A stretch of 8,109 bases of DNA, taken from JADLHS01 sp036274115 (GTDB lineage Bacteria > Verrucomicrobiota > Verrucomicrobiia > Limisphaerales > JADLHS01). The notes under the pieces were generated by a model. It did not search any database. It was not told the DNA's origin and saw only the letters and a list, made by a program, of their open reading frames with translations. A program made the translations under genes and the position numbers. The stretch is from positions 1-8,109 of the forward strand of contig DASUGI010000416.1 of assembly GCA_036274115.1 (NCBI GenBank). Direction: 5' to 3'. Of this stretch, positions 1-6,829 are shown one piece after another; positions within the stretch are counted from its first letter, which is position 1, and every line of letters starts with the position of its first letter.

Positions 1-1164
1 GATACGGAAGCGGAACACATCCCCGGCTGCAACATGGCATTCCGCAAATCCATTCTCGAAAGCATCGGTGGATTTGATGAACGATTCCGCGTGGCCGGAG
101 ACGACGTGGATGTCTGCTGGCGACTCATGGCCAATGGTCACACGATTGGCTTCTGCGCAGCGGCCATGGTGTGGCATCACCGGCGCAATTCGGTTCGGAC
201 TTTCTGGCGACAGCAAAAAGGTTATGGCCGGGCTGAAGCCTTGTTGGAAGAGAAATGGCCCGAGAAATACAACGCTGCCGGTCACGTCAGTTGGTGCGGA
301 CGCGTGTATGGACCCGGCGCATTGCAACTCCTCACTCGTCCGCCGCGGATTTATCACGGTATCTGGGGCAGCGCGCCATTCCAGTCGGCGCACCATCAAG
401 CGCCGCCTCTCTTTGCGGCGATATCCGCAACACCCGAGTGGTGGCTGATGGTCGCCTTGCTAACGATAATCAGTTCACTGTCGATTTCCTGGAAGCCGCT
501 GCTCGTGTTTGTGCCGATGCTGGCGCTCGCACTCGCGCTGCCAGTCATTCAAGCGTGGTTCGGTGCCTCCAAATCGAGATTTACCACGCCAATTCGGGGC
601 CGACTTCATGCGTTCCGACTACGAACTCTCACCGCATTTCTGCATGTGATGCAACCCATCGCGCGACTGTACGGTCGCTTGCAACACGGTCTCACCCTCT
701 GGCGCTGGCGCGGTCCGCGTAGTTGGGCGCTCCCGGTTCCGCAGAAGACGGCGGTATTCACGCGCACATGGATTGAACATCAACGGCGATTGGAACTGCT
801 CGAAGAATCACTCGCGTCGTTGAAAACGACCACGCGACGCGGCGGGCCGTTCGATTCCTGGGACATTGAAGTCCGCGGCGGCATGTTCGGCTCGATGCGC
901 CTGCTCATGGCCATCGAAGACCAGGGCTCGGGCACGCAATACGTCCGCGTGCTGTGTCAACCCATCTTCTCCATCATCGGCGTTGCGATGATGATTTCGT
1001 TCAGCTGCCTCGCGCTGCTGGCGCTACAGGACGGCGCAACGAAAGCGGCCATCGTGCTGGGGAGTTTCGCGCTGTTGATAGGCATTCGCATGATTGTGGA
1101 TTGTGGTCGCTCGGCGGCAGTGGCGCGCCTGGCGGTGCAGCAATCCGGTAACTGCACCGCTTGA
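1..1164 (+). CDS. Family 2 glycosyltransferase with C-terminal membrane region (5' partial)
   Basis: The frame is open from the first base, and an ATG at 34 lies inside a conserved GT2 block, so the true start is upstream of the window. The visible 387 residues begin with the end of the GT-A catalytic domain: HIPGCNMAFRK (6-16), IGGFDERF (22-29), the acidic AGDDVDVCWRL motif (32-42, D34/D35 probably at the acceptor/catalytic base position), WHHRR (58-62) and a Q-x-x-G-Y-G-R-A segment (71-78). Two hydrophobic segments follow (about 147-164 and 166-186), then a soluble region of about 130 residues containing DIEVRGGMFGSMRLLMAIED (288-307), then two more membrane segments (about 320-342 and 347-367). 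I recall similar 'LEVRGG' extensions in other large GT2 proteins of glycan clusters, but cannot verify this here. It likely transfers a sugar from a nucleotide-sugar on the cytoplasmic face of the membrane. The donor and acceptor cannot be read from the sequence. It is the first visible gene of the plus-strand operon. Confidence 0.88.
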   Translation, partial: DTEAEHIPGCNMAFRKSILESIGGFDERFRVAGDDVDVCWRLMANGHTIGFCAAAMVWHHRRNSVRTFWRQQKGYGRAEALLEEKWPEKYNAAGHVSWCGRVYGPGALQLLTRPPRIYHGIWGSAPFQSAHHQAPPLFAAISATPEWWLMVALLTIISSLSISWKPLLVFVPMLALALALPVIQAWFGASKSRFTTPIRGRLHAFRLRTLTAFLHVMQPIARLYGRLQHGLTLWRWRGPRSWALPVPQKTAVFTRTWIEHQRRLELLEESLASLKTTTRRGGPFDSWDIEVRGGMFGSMRLLMAIEDQGSGTQYVRVLCQPIFSIIGVAMMISFSCLALLALQDGATKAAIVLGSFALLIGIRMIVDCGRSAAVARLAVQQSGNCTA

Positions 1165-1214
1165 TGAGTAAGAACTCCAAAGACTTCGTCCTGCCGAAGG
1201 AGGCGCTGGCATGA
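1164..1214 (+). CDS. Possible 16-codon bridging ORF between two glycosyltransferase genes
   Basis: This ORF reads MSKNSKDFVLPKEALA. Its ATG shares one base with the TGA of the upstream GT2 gene (TGATG, 1162-1166). Its own TGA overlaps the ATG of the next gene (ATGA, 1211-1214). It therefore fills the otherwise non-coding 46-base gap exactly, in a third frame, and contains the AAGGAGG ribosome binding site of the next gene. There is no clear Shine-Dalgarno of its own, so translation would depend on re-initiation after the GT2 stop. A plausible role is to carry ribosomes across the gap and couple the two genes. It may be chance: sixteen open codons are common, and only the two junctions make it notable. 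I recognise no homolog. Confidence 0.25.
   Translation: MSKNSKDFVLPKEALA
1197..1203 (+). promoter_or_regulatory. Strong Shine-Dalgarno for glycosyltransferase-like paralog A
   Basis: AAGGAGG sits seven bases before the ATG at 1211, the best ribosome binding site in the plus-strand cluster, and it fixes that start. A 5-bp inverted repeat, CTTCG (1184-1188) and CGAAG (1195-1199) with a 6-base loop, would pair the first bases of this site. Any occlusion would be weak given the short stem. Confidence 0.7.
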
Positions 1215-2479
1215 ACTCCCGCCTTCGCATCATTGTCACCGGTCTGATTGCACAGCATCCCACGCTGGGCGGGGTCACGTGGGATTATCTGCAATACATG
1301 CTCGGACTGCATCGGCTCGGCCACGATGTCTTCTACTTTGAAGATTCCGGCGAATGGCCCTACAACCTGGACGGCGGCAGCACGGGCAACGATTGGGTTG
1401 CCCGCGACCCGTCAGCAAATATCAATCATCTCGCGTCCATCATGTCGCGCTTCGACATGGAAGGACGTTGGGCTTATCACTTTCCCATCGACGACCGTTG
1501 GTTTGGCCTCACGGACTCGAAGCGCAAGGAAGTTCTGCAAACTGCGGACTTGCTGATCAACGTTTCCGGCACGCTCATGGATTTGAGCGAATACAAACTC
1601 ATCCCGCGCCGCGCTTACATTGATTCCGACCCGGTATTCACTCAACTGAAACTGACGCTCGGGAATCTGGAGTTCCGTGACCGCGTCAATGCTCACAACG
1701 TTCATTTCACGTTTGGCGAAACGCTCTTCCCTCATTACGTGCCCGACACCGGCCATTTCTGGCGGCCCACGCGCAGCCCGATCGTGATCGACGAATGGAG
1801 TTCGTCGCAACCCGTGCGCGACGTCTTCACCACCGTGATGAACTGGACCAGCTATAAGCCGCTTCAGTACGAAGGCCGGGTTTACGGCCAAAAGGACATT
1901 GAGTTCAGAAAATTTCTGCAACTGCCAAAACTGGTCGGAGGCGATGCGCGATTTGAAATCGCGATGCCGTCGCTTCACCACCTCGATTGGGAAACCGAGC
2001 ACGCTGCATCGAGTTCCGCGACCGAGTCCAATCAGCCATTGTCGCCTGTTGCGCGCCTCGCACAACACGGCTGGTCCGTTGTGAAGCCCGCCGATCATTG
2101 CGGCACGCTCGACGATTATCGCAAATACGTTCAGTCCTCTATGGCTGAGTGGAGCGTTGCCAAAAACGGCTATGTCCAGGGCCAAAGCGGCTGGTTCAGT
2201 TGTCGCTCCTCCTGCTATCTCGCCGCCGGCCGGCCCATCGTCGTGCAGGATACCGGCTTCAGCAAAGTGATTCCCACCGGCCGAGGAATTCTGACATTCA
2301 AAACGCTTGATGAAGCGGTCCAGGCCGTGCGCGCAGTCAGCGGAAATCTCAAGCAACACAGCGCCGCCGCTCGCGAGTGCGCCGCGGAATATTTCGATGC
2401 GCGCGTGATTCTGCCTCAATTGATTGAAGAAGCGATGCGCGCGGTCGCGCGACCCGCAACCTCGGAAATGACGATATGA
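1211..2479 (+). CDS. GT-B-like glycosyltransferase-like protein, paralog A
   Basis: This 422-residue soluble protein has no signal peptide or membrane segment. The N-terminal Rossmann-like half starts RLRIIVTGL and has a TLGGVTW loop (18-24), then GLHRLGHDVFYFED (32-45). Further on are YIDSDPVFTQLK (136-147), AHNVHFTFGE (161-170) and TVMNWTSY (208-215). The C-terminal half carries GWFSCRSSCYLAAGRP (327-342) and QDTGFS (346-351), followed by an EAVQAVRAV helix and a YFDARVILPQL tail, the layout of the donor-binding lobe of GT-B enzymes. The GT4 E-x7-E glutamates are absent (Gly and Cys at the aligned positions). The same framework recurs in two downstream genes. It has an extra Ser/Ala-rich stretch (about 255-281) that the other two lack. 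The start is set by the AAGGAGG at 1197, and the stop overlaps the next start by four bases (ATGA). Nucleotide-sugar transfer to a surface glycan is inferred from fold-like motifs and neighbours. The substrate is unknown, and a CgeB-like or non-enzymatic role is possible. Confidence 0.85.
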   Translation: MNSRLRIIVTGLIAQHPTLGGVTWDYLQYMLGLHRLGHDVFYFEDSGEWPYNLDGGSTGNDWVARDPSANINHLASIMSRFDMEGRWAYHFPIDDRWFGLTDSKRKEVLQTADLLINVSGTLMDLSEYKLIPRRAYIDSDPVFTQLKLTLGNLEFRDRVNAHNVHFTFGETLFPHYVPDTGHFWRPTRSPIVIDEWSSSQPVRDVFTTVMNWTSYKPLQYEGRVYGQKDIEFRKFLQLPKLVGGDARFEIAMPSLHHLDWETEHAASSSATESNQPLSPVARLAQHGWSVVKPADHCGTLDDYRKYVQSSMAEWSVAKNGYVQGQSGWFSCRSSCYLAAGRPIVVQDTGFSKVIPTGRGILTFKTLDEAVQAVRAVSGNLKQHSAAARECAAEYFDARVILPQLIEEAMRAVARPATSEMTI

Positions 2480-3366
2480 AGACACTGGTAACAGGATGGT
2501 TTAGCTACGAACTTTACGGTGCCACCGCGGGCGACATCATGGCCTGCAATCTGGTTTGCGATTGGCTGCGCGAAGCGGGTCACACCGTGGATGTCGCGCT
2601 TGCGCCACCGTTTAAGGGTGGCGTGGACTGGCGTGCGGTGAACCCGCAGGATTACTCGCATTTGGTTTTCGTCTGCGGCCCATTCCGCGACAGCGAAGTC
2701 GCTCGCGAATTGCTCGGACGCTTTGCCCATTGCCACAAATCCGGCGTCAACCTGTCAATGCTCGACCCGATTGAACAGTGGAATCCGTTCGACCTCCTCA
2801 TCGAGCGCGACAGCAACGTGGCCGTAAATCCAGATATCACGATGCTCTCGCAAGCTCCCAAAGTTCCCGTCGTGGGACTCATGCTCGTGTTGCCGCAGAA
2901 TGAATACAAGGATCGTGGCCGCCACAAGATGGCAAACCAAGCCATTCAACGATTGATCGCTTCGCGCGAAATGGCCGTTGTGCGAATTGACACGCGCCTC
3001 GACGAAAACAGCACCGGCCTGCGCACCGCTCCCGAAGTCGAATCTCTGATTGCCCGCATGGACGTGGTGCTTACAACGCGCTTGCACGGAACTGTCCTCG
3101 CGCTGAAGAACGGTGTGCCCGCCGTGGCCGTCGACGCGATTGTCGGCGGCGCCAAAGTGACCAGCCAGGCGCGAGAAATCGGCTGGCCCAAGTGTTTCGC
3201 CGTCGAAAGCGTGACTGACGAACAGTTGCAACAGGCATTTGATTACTGCCTCACACCAGAAGCGAGGAAACTTGCCCGGGAATGCACAACCCGTGCGCAG
3301 AGTCGTCTCCTCGGTTTGCGCGACAAATTCATTGCCGAGCTTTCCGCCAACCCGGTGGCCGGCTGA
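2476..3366 (+). CDS. Polysaccharide pyruvyl transferase family protein
   Basis: This 296-residue protein fits the PS_pyruv_trans (CsaB/WcaK-like) family. An N-terminal ATAGDIMACNLVCDWL block (16-31) matches the family's N/A-x-GD loop and following helix. A VFVCGPF strand (64-70) follows, and the diagnostic C-terminal block is TTRLHGTVLALKNGVPAVAV (200-219), with R202 and H204 in the RLHG signature and K227 in GGAKVTSQAREIGWP. Members transfer pyruvate from phosphoenolpyruvate to a sugar hydroxyl to form a ketal, putting negative charge on capsules, exopolysaccharides or cell-wall glycans. Some homologs act in other glycan modifications, so the exact reaction is inferred. It is at the short end for the family. 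No signal peptide is seen, so it is probably cytoplasmic, acting on a lipid-linked or nucleotide-linked intermediate. It starts in an ATGA overlap with paralog A and has only a weak GGA upstream, which suggests translational coupling. Confidence 0.85.
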   Translation: MKTLVTGWFSYELYGATAGDIMACNLVCDWLREAGHTVDVALAPPFKGGVDWRAVNPQDYSHLVFVCGPFRDSEVARELLGRFAHCHKSGVNLSMLDPIEQWNPFDLLIERDSNVAVNPDITMLSQAPKVPVVGLMLVLPQNEYKDRGRHKMANQAIQRLIASREMAVVRIDTRLDENSTGLRTAPEVESLIARMDVVLTTRLHGTVLALKNGVPAVAVDAIVGGAKVTSQAREIGWPKCFAVESVTDEQLQQAFDYCLTPEARKLARECTTRAQSRLLGLRDKFIAELSANPVAG

Positions 3367-3372
3367 TTGTTT

Positions 3373-4521
3373 ATGGCGCGGATCGTCGTTGGCTCCTACA
3401 TGTTCCGCTACCCCCTCGGCGGGATGATGTCGTGGGTGTTGCAATACCTCGTGGGCTTTCAACGACTCGGGCACGAAGTTTATTTCGTCGAGAAAGCAGG
3501 CTACGCCGGAGCGTGCTTCGATCCCACGCGCAACACGATGGGCGACGATTGCGATTACGGTATTGGCGTCGTTTCCAATCTCCTCAAGCGCCACGGCTCA
3601 CTCGGCCATCGCTGGTGCTTTGTGGACGTGGCGCAAAACTATCACGGTTTGTCCAAAGCGCAGATCGAAGAAGTCTTTCGCACCGCCGACGTTTTCATCG
3701 ACATGGGCACTCACGGCGCGTGGTTGGAGGAGGCCAGCAAGACGTCGTTGCGCGTGTTGCTCGATGGTGAACCGGGTTTCACCCAAATCAAAATGGAGAA
3801 CCGGCGCGCCGCCGGAGAAACCTTGCCGGCCTACGATCGCTACTACACAGCGGGACTCAATCTGGGCACATCCACATCAACGTCACCGACCGCGAGCGTG
3901 TCCTGGAAACCTCTGCCGCATCCCGTCGTGACCGATTTGTTTGTCATGACCGAGCCAATTACCGGGACGGCAGCGACAACCGTGATGAACTGGCAATCGC
4001 ACGCGCCACTCACTTTCAACGGGCGCACTTTCGGCCAGAAGGACATGGAGTTTCCGCAGTTCCTTGATCTGCCGCAGCTGACCAAAGTGCCCGTCGAAAT
4101 TGCTGTTTCTGGCAAAGCCGCTCCCACAGCGATGCTCAAAGAGCGTGGTTGGCGCGTAACGTCCGGACATCAAACCACCATCAGCTTCGACTCGTTTGCC
4201 AATTACATTCGGGGTTCATTCGCCGAGTTCAGCGTGTGCAAGAATGTCTTTGTAGCTTTGCAAACCGGATGGTTCAGCGATCGCGGCGCCGCATACCTCG
4301 CGAGTGGCCGACCCGTTGTTCAGCAGGAAACGGGATTCAGCAAACACCTGCCGTGCGGCGCCGGATTGTTTGCCGTAACCAATGTGACCGAAGCCGCGAA
4401 TGCTTTGGAGGAGATTCGCGCTCGTCCTGACTATCACTCGCGCCAGGCGCGAGCCATTGCGTGCGAGCATCTCGAAGCCACGAAGGTGCTGGGAAAGTTT
4501 CTGAATGAACTCGGGCTCTAA
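3373..4521 (+). CDS. GT-B-like glycosyltransferase-like protein, paralog B
   Basis: This 382-residue protein comes from the same family as the genes at 1211 and 4505. It has YPLGGMMSW (13-21), RLGHEVYFVE (31-40), DGEPGFTQIK (131-140), TVMNWQSH (203-210), GWFSDRGAAYLASGRP (299-314) and QETGFS (318-323). It lacks the E-x7-E glutamates. It differs from paralogs A and C in the central block: their AHNV...TFGE becomes AYDRYYTAGLN (153-163), replacing the His and Glu, and the E-D pair after the N-terminal strand becomes E-K (40-41). This suggests a different substrate or reduced activity. Start choice: ATG at 3373 gives an N-terminus aligned with the paralogs. An in-frame TTG at 3367 would add two residues and has a better-spaced GGTGG (3354-3358), so it is a real alternative. 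The gene follows the pyruvyl transferase stop by six bases. A role in assembling the same glycan is inferred from position and homology. Confidence 0.83.
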   Translation: MARIVVGSYMFRYPLGGMMSWVLQYLVGFQRLGHEVYFVEKAGYAGACFDPTRNTMGDDCDYGIGVVSNLLKRHGSLGHRWCFVDVAQNYHGLSKAQIEEVFRTADVFIDMGTHGAWLEEASKTSLRVLLDGEPGFTQIKMENRRAAGETLPAYDRYYTAGLNLGTSTSTSPTASVSWKPLPHPVVTDLFVMTEPITGTAATTVMNWQSHAPLTFNGRTFGQKDMEFPQFLDLPQLTKVPVEIAVSGKAAPTAMLKERGWRVTSGHQTTISFDSFANYIRGSFAEFSVCKNVFVALQTGWFSDRGAAYLASGRPVVQQETGFSKHLPCGAGLFAVTNVTEAANALEEIRARPDYHSRQARAIACEHLEATKVLGKFLNELGL

Positions 4522-5710
4522 ACGCAGCGACCGCTTGCGCATCATCGCCCTGGGCTACGTCGTGCGCTGGCCCTTGGGCGGCATGGTCTGGAGCAACCTC
4601 CATTTCCTGATGGGTCTGCGCGACCTCGGCCACGAAGTCTATTACCTCGAAGACAGCGACGATTACGCCTCGTGCTACGACCCGGAACGTTGTCTCACGG
4701 ATAAGAATCCCGCCTACGGATTGTCATTCGCGGCGAAGGTTCTCGGTCGTCTCGGGTTTGGAGAGCAATGGGCCTATCACGACGCGCATACTTCAACGTG
4801 GCACGGACCATTGGCGAACAAGGTCCAGTCGATCGCCGCCAGCGCTGACGTGGTCCTGAATCTCGCGTGCGCCAATCCGCTGCATCCCTGGCTGCAGGAG
4901 ATTCCGAAGCGGGTCTACCTCGACGAAGACCCCGCCTTCATTCAAATCAAGCTGCGCACGGACGAGAAAGCGCGACAACGGGCGTTGGCCCACAATGTCT
5001 TCGCTACATTCGGTGAGAACATTCCGCGTGGCACGGCGCGCTTGCCGCAGGACGATTTGCCCTGGGTCGCCGCACGTCAGCCCGTCTATCTTCCGGCGGT
5101 GCCCGTCCAAGCGCCGCGTCCTGACGGCAAGTTCACCACCGTGATGCAGTGGCAAAGTTATAAGACGCTGACCTTCGACGGCGTTCGTTACGGCGTCAAA
5201 GCCGAGTCCTTTGAACCGCTAATCGACCTGCCCGCCGCCACCGGACCAGTATTTGAAATCGCCATGGGCGGAGGCAACGTGCCTCGCGGCATGCTGCGCC
5301 GGAAAGGCTGGAATCTAGTCAACCCACTGCCGCTCTCGTTTGACCCCTGGACTTACGAGAGTTTCATTCGCGACTCGAAAGCCGAATTCGGTTTGGCCAA
5401 GGAAGGATACGTCGTCGCCAACACCGGCTGGTTCAGCGAACGCAGCGCGTGTTACCTTGCGATGGGTCGGCCGGTGCTCGCGCAGGAAACTGGTTTCTCA
5501 GAATGGCTGAAAGGCTCTGGCGGTGTCGTGCCGTTTTCAACTGCGGATGAAGCCGTCGCTGGCGTTCGCGAAATTGAATCCAACTACACCCGGCACTGCG
5601 ACGCTGCCCGCAACGTCGCTGAAGAATACTTTCATTCGCGCAAGGTGTTGCCGAAGTTGCTGGACTCCATTTTTCAAGCCGCACCAGATCCAGTGGCCGC
5701 AACCCGCTGA
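4505..5710 (+). CDS. GT-B-like glycosyltransferase-like protein, paralog C
   Basis: This 401-residue soluble protein is the third family member and the last gene of the plus-strand cluster. It has RLRIIALGY (10-18), WPLGGMVW (22-29), DLGHEVYYLEDS (40-51), YLDEDPAFIQIK (138-149), AHNVFATFGEN (162-172), TVMQWQSY (212-219), GWFSERSACYLAMGRP (308-323) and QETGFSEW (327-334), then a DEAVAGVREI helix and a YFHSRKVLPKLLDSIF tail. It keeps the AHNV/TFGE motif shared with paralog A and altered in B, so A and C may be functionally closer in that region, while the LGGM loop and the C-Y-D-P segment resemble B. The GT4 E-x7-E pair is missing. The ATG at 4505 lies inside the end of the upstream gene (17-base overlap in another frame), with GGGA ten bases before it and no nearby alternative start, which indicates coupled translation. 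Glycosyl transfer is inferred, and the sugar is unknown. Confidence 0.85.
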   Translation: MNSGSKRSDRLRIIALGYVVRWPLGGMVWSNLHFLMGLRDLGHEVYYLEDSDDYASCYDPERCLTDKNPAYGLSFAAKVLGRLGFGEQWAYHDAHTSTWHGPLANKVQSIAASADVVLNLACANPLHPWLQEIPKRVYLDEDPAFIQIKLRTDEKARQRALAHNVFATFGENIPRGTARLPQDDLPWVAARQPVYLPAVPVQAPRPDGKFTTVMQWQSYKTLTFDGVRYGVKAESFEPLIDLPAATGPVFEIAMGGGNVPRGMLRRKGWNLVNPLPLSFDPWTYESFIRDSKAEFGLAKEGYVVANTGWFSERSACYLAMGRPVLAQETGFSEWLKGSGGVVPFSTADEAVAGVREIESNYTRHCDAARNVAEEYFHSRKVLPKLLDSIFQAAPDPVAATR

Positions 5711-5725
5711 TTGCGTCCCGGAATC

Positions 5726-6829
5726 TCAGCGAGCGAGAACTTCCTTCAACACATCGAGGCAACGTTGATTTTCCTTCGGTGTCCCGATGGAAATGCGAAT
5801 CCACTCCGGCAAGGAATAGCCACCCATCGGGCGGACGATGACACCGCGCTTCTGCATTTCGTCGAACACCCGCGCCCCATCTCCCACGCGAACCAGAATA
5901 AAATTTGCAGCGGATGGAACGAACTCCAATTTCAACCGGCGAAACTCGCGCGCGAACAGTTTCATGCCGCGACTATTCGTCTTGCGTGTGCGTTCGACGT
6001 GCTTCGTGTCATCCAATGCCGCCAGTGCCCCAGCCTGGCAAATGGAATTGATGTTGAACGGCTGTCGCACCTTCTCCATCGCGCCAATCACGTCGGGATG
6101 CCCAATGCCGTATCCGATGCGCAACCCCGCCAGGCCATAAATCTTCGAAAACGTCCGCATGAGCAGGAGATTCGGACGCTCGCCACCTCGAATCAGCGGC
6201 AGAAAATCATGCGGCTCGGCCAGAAACTCGATGTAAGCCTCATCCAGCGCGACGAGGACATTCGACGGCACTGCCTGCACAAACCGATGCAATGCCTCCG
6301 TCGAAGCCAGCGTGCCCGTCGGGTTGTTGGGATTTGCGACAAAGACAACGCGCGTCTGCGGTGTGATGGCCGCGAGCATCGCATCCAGATCGTGCCCGTA
6401 ATTCTTCGCCGGCACCGTGACGAGTTTTGCGCCGAACAGCGCCGTCACGATGGGATAAACCGCGAAGCAATATTGCGACACGACTACCTCCGCGTCGTGC
6501 GAGAGCAAGGCATGACCGATGAACTCGATAATCTCGTTTGAGCCATTACCCAGAATTAGGTTCTTCGTGTCGACCCCGAGCTTTCCGGCGAGTTTTTGCT
6601 TGAGATAAAAAGCATTGCCATCGGGATACAGATTCGACTGCACCAACGCCTTCTTCATCGCCGCCAACGCGAGGCGTGATGGCCCCAGCGGATTTTCGTT
6701 GGACGCGACTTTGATAATCTCCGCCGCCGGCAAACCCAACTCGCGCGCCACCTCTTCGATGGGGCGACCCGGCTGATACGTCGGCAACTTTTCCAACGCC
6801 GGATTGAGTGGCAGCGTTGGCGTGTTCAC
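5726..6829 (-). CDS. hisC: Histidinol-phosphate aminotransferase
   Basis: This 367-residue protein is a full-length class I/II fold-type I aminotransferase of the HisC family. It uses PLP to interconvert imidazole acetol phosphate and histidinol phosphate with glutamate/2-oxoglutarate in histidine synthesis; some homologs also act on aromatic amino acids. Diagnostic features are SNENPLGPS (43-51), LYPDGN (67-72), GNGSNEII (94-101), ANPNNPTG (165-172), the LDEAYIEF strand (195-202, D196 contacting the PLP ring), FSKIYGLAGLRIGYG (227-241, K229 the Schiff-base lysine and R237 the phosphate-binding Arg) and R345 in WIRISIG for the substrate carboxylate. The start is GTG, in a GTGA overlap with the stop of the preceding gene and with no Shine-Dalgarno, so it likely depends on re-initiation. 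No other histidine genes are in view. It ends 15 bases from the convergent glycan operon. Confidence 0.95.
   Translation of the reverse strand: MNTPTLPLNPALEKLPTYQPGRPIEEVARELGLPAAEIIKVASNENPLGPSRLALAAMKKALVQSNLYPDGNAFYLKQKLAGKLGVDTKNLILGNGSNEIIEFIGHALLSHDAEVVVSQYCFAVYPIVTALFGAKLVTVPAKNYGHDLDAMLAAITPQTRVVFVANPNNPTGTLASTEALHRFVQAVPSNVLVALDEAYIEFLAEPHDFLPLIRGGERPNLLLMRTFSKIYGLAGLRIGYGIGHPDVIGAMEKVRQPFNINSICQAGALAALDDTKHVERTRKTNSRGMKLFAREFRRLKLEFVPSAANFILVRVGDGARVFDEMQKRGVIVRPMGGYSLPEWIRISIGTPKENQRCLDVLKEVLAR

Noticed and set aside
34..1164. ATG at 34 as the true start of the GT2 gene
   Set aside because: The conserved HIPGCN segment immediately before it is in frame and belongs to the GT2 fold, and the catalytic N-terminal half would be missing. 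The gene continues off the left edge.
1412..2485. 357-codon open frame on the minus strand opposite paralog A
   Set aside because: It is the complement of a gene with clear paralogs and family motifs. Its translation shows no recognisable domain, and long antisense frames are expected from biased third-position base use.
2755..3594. 279-codon minus-strand open frame across the pyruvyl transferase and the start of paralog B
   Set aside because: It crosses the junction of two well-supported plus-strand genes, has low-complexity His/Gly/Ala composition and matches no family I recognise.
5698..5715. CGCAA/TTGCG inverted repeat as an intrinsic terminator for the glycan operon
   Set aside because: The stem is only five base pairs, the loop is eight bases, and no T-run follows.
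5711..6541. 276-codon open frame on the plus strand opposite hisC
   Set aside because: hisC on the minus strand carries every expected PLP-enzyme motif across this span. The plus-strand translation is an Arg/His/Gln-rich shadow without a ribosome binding site.
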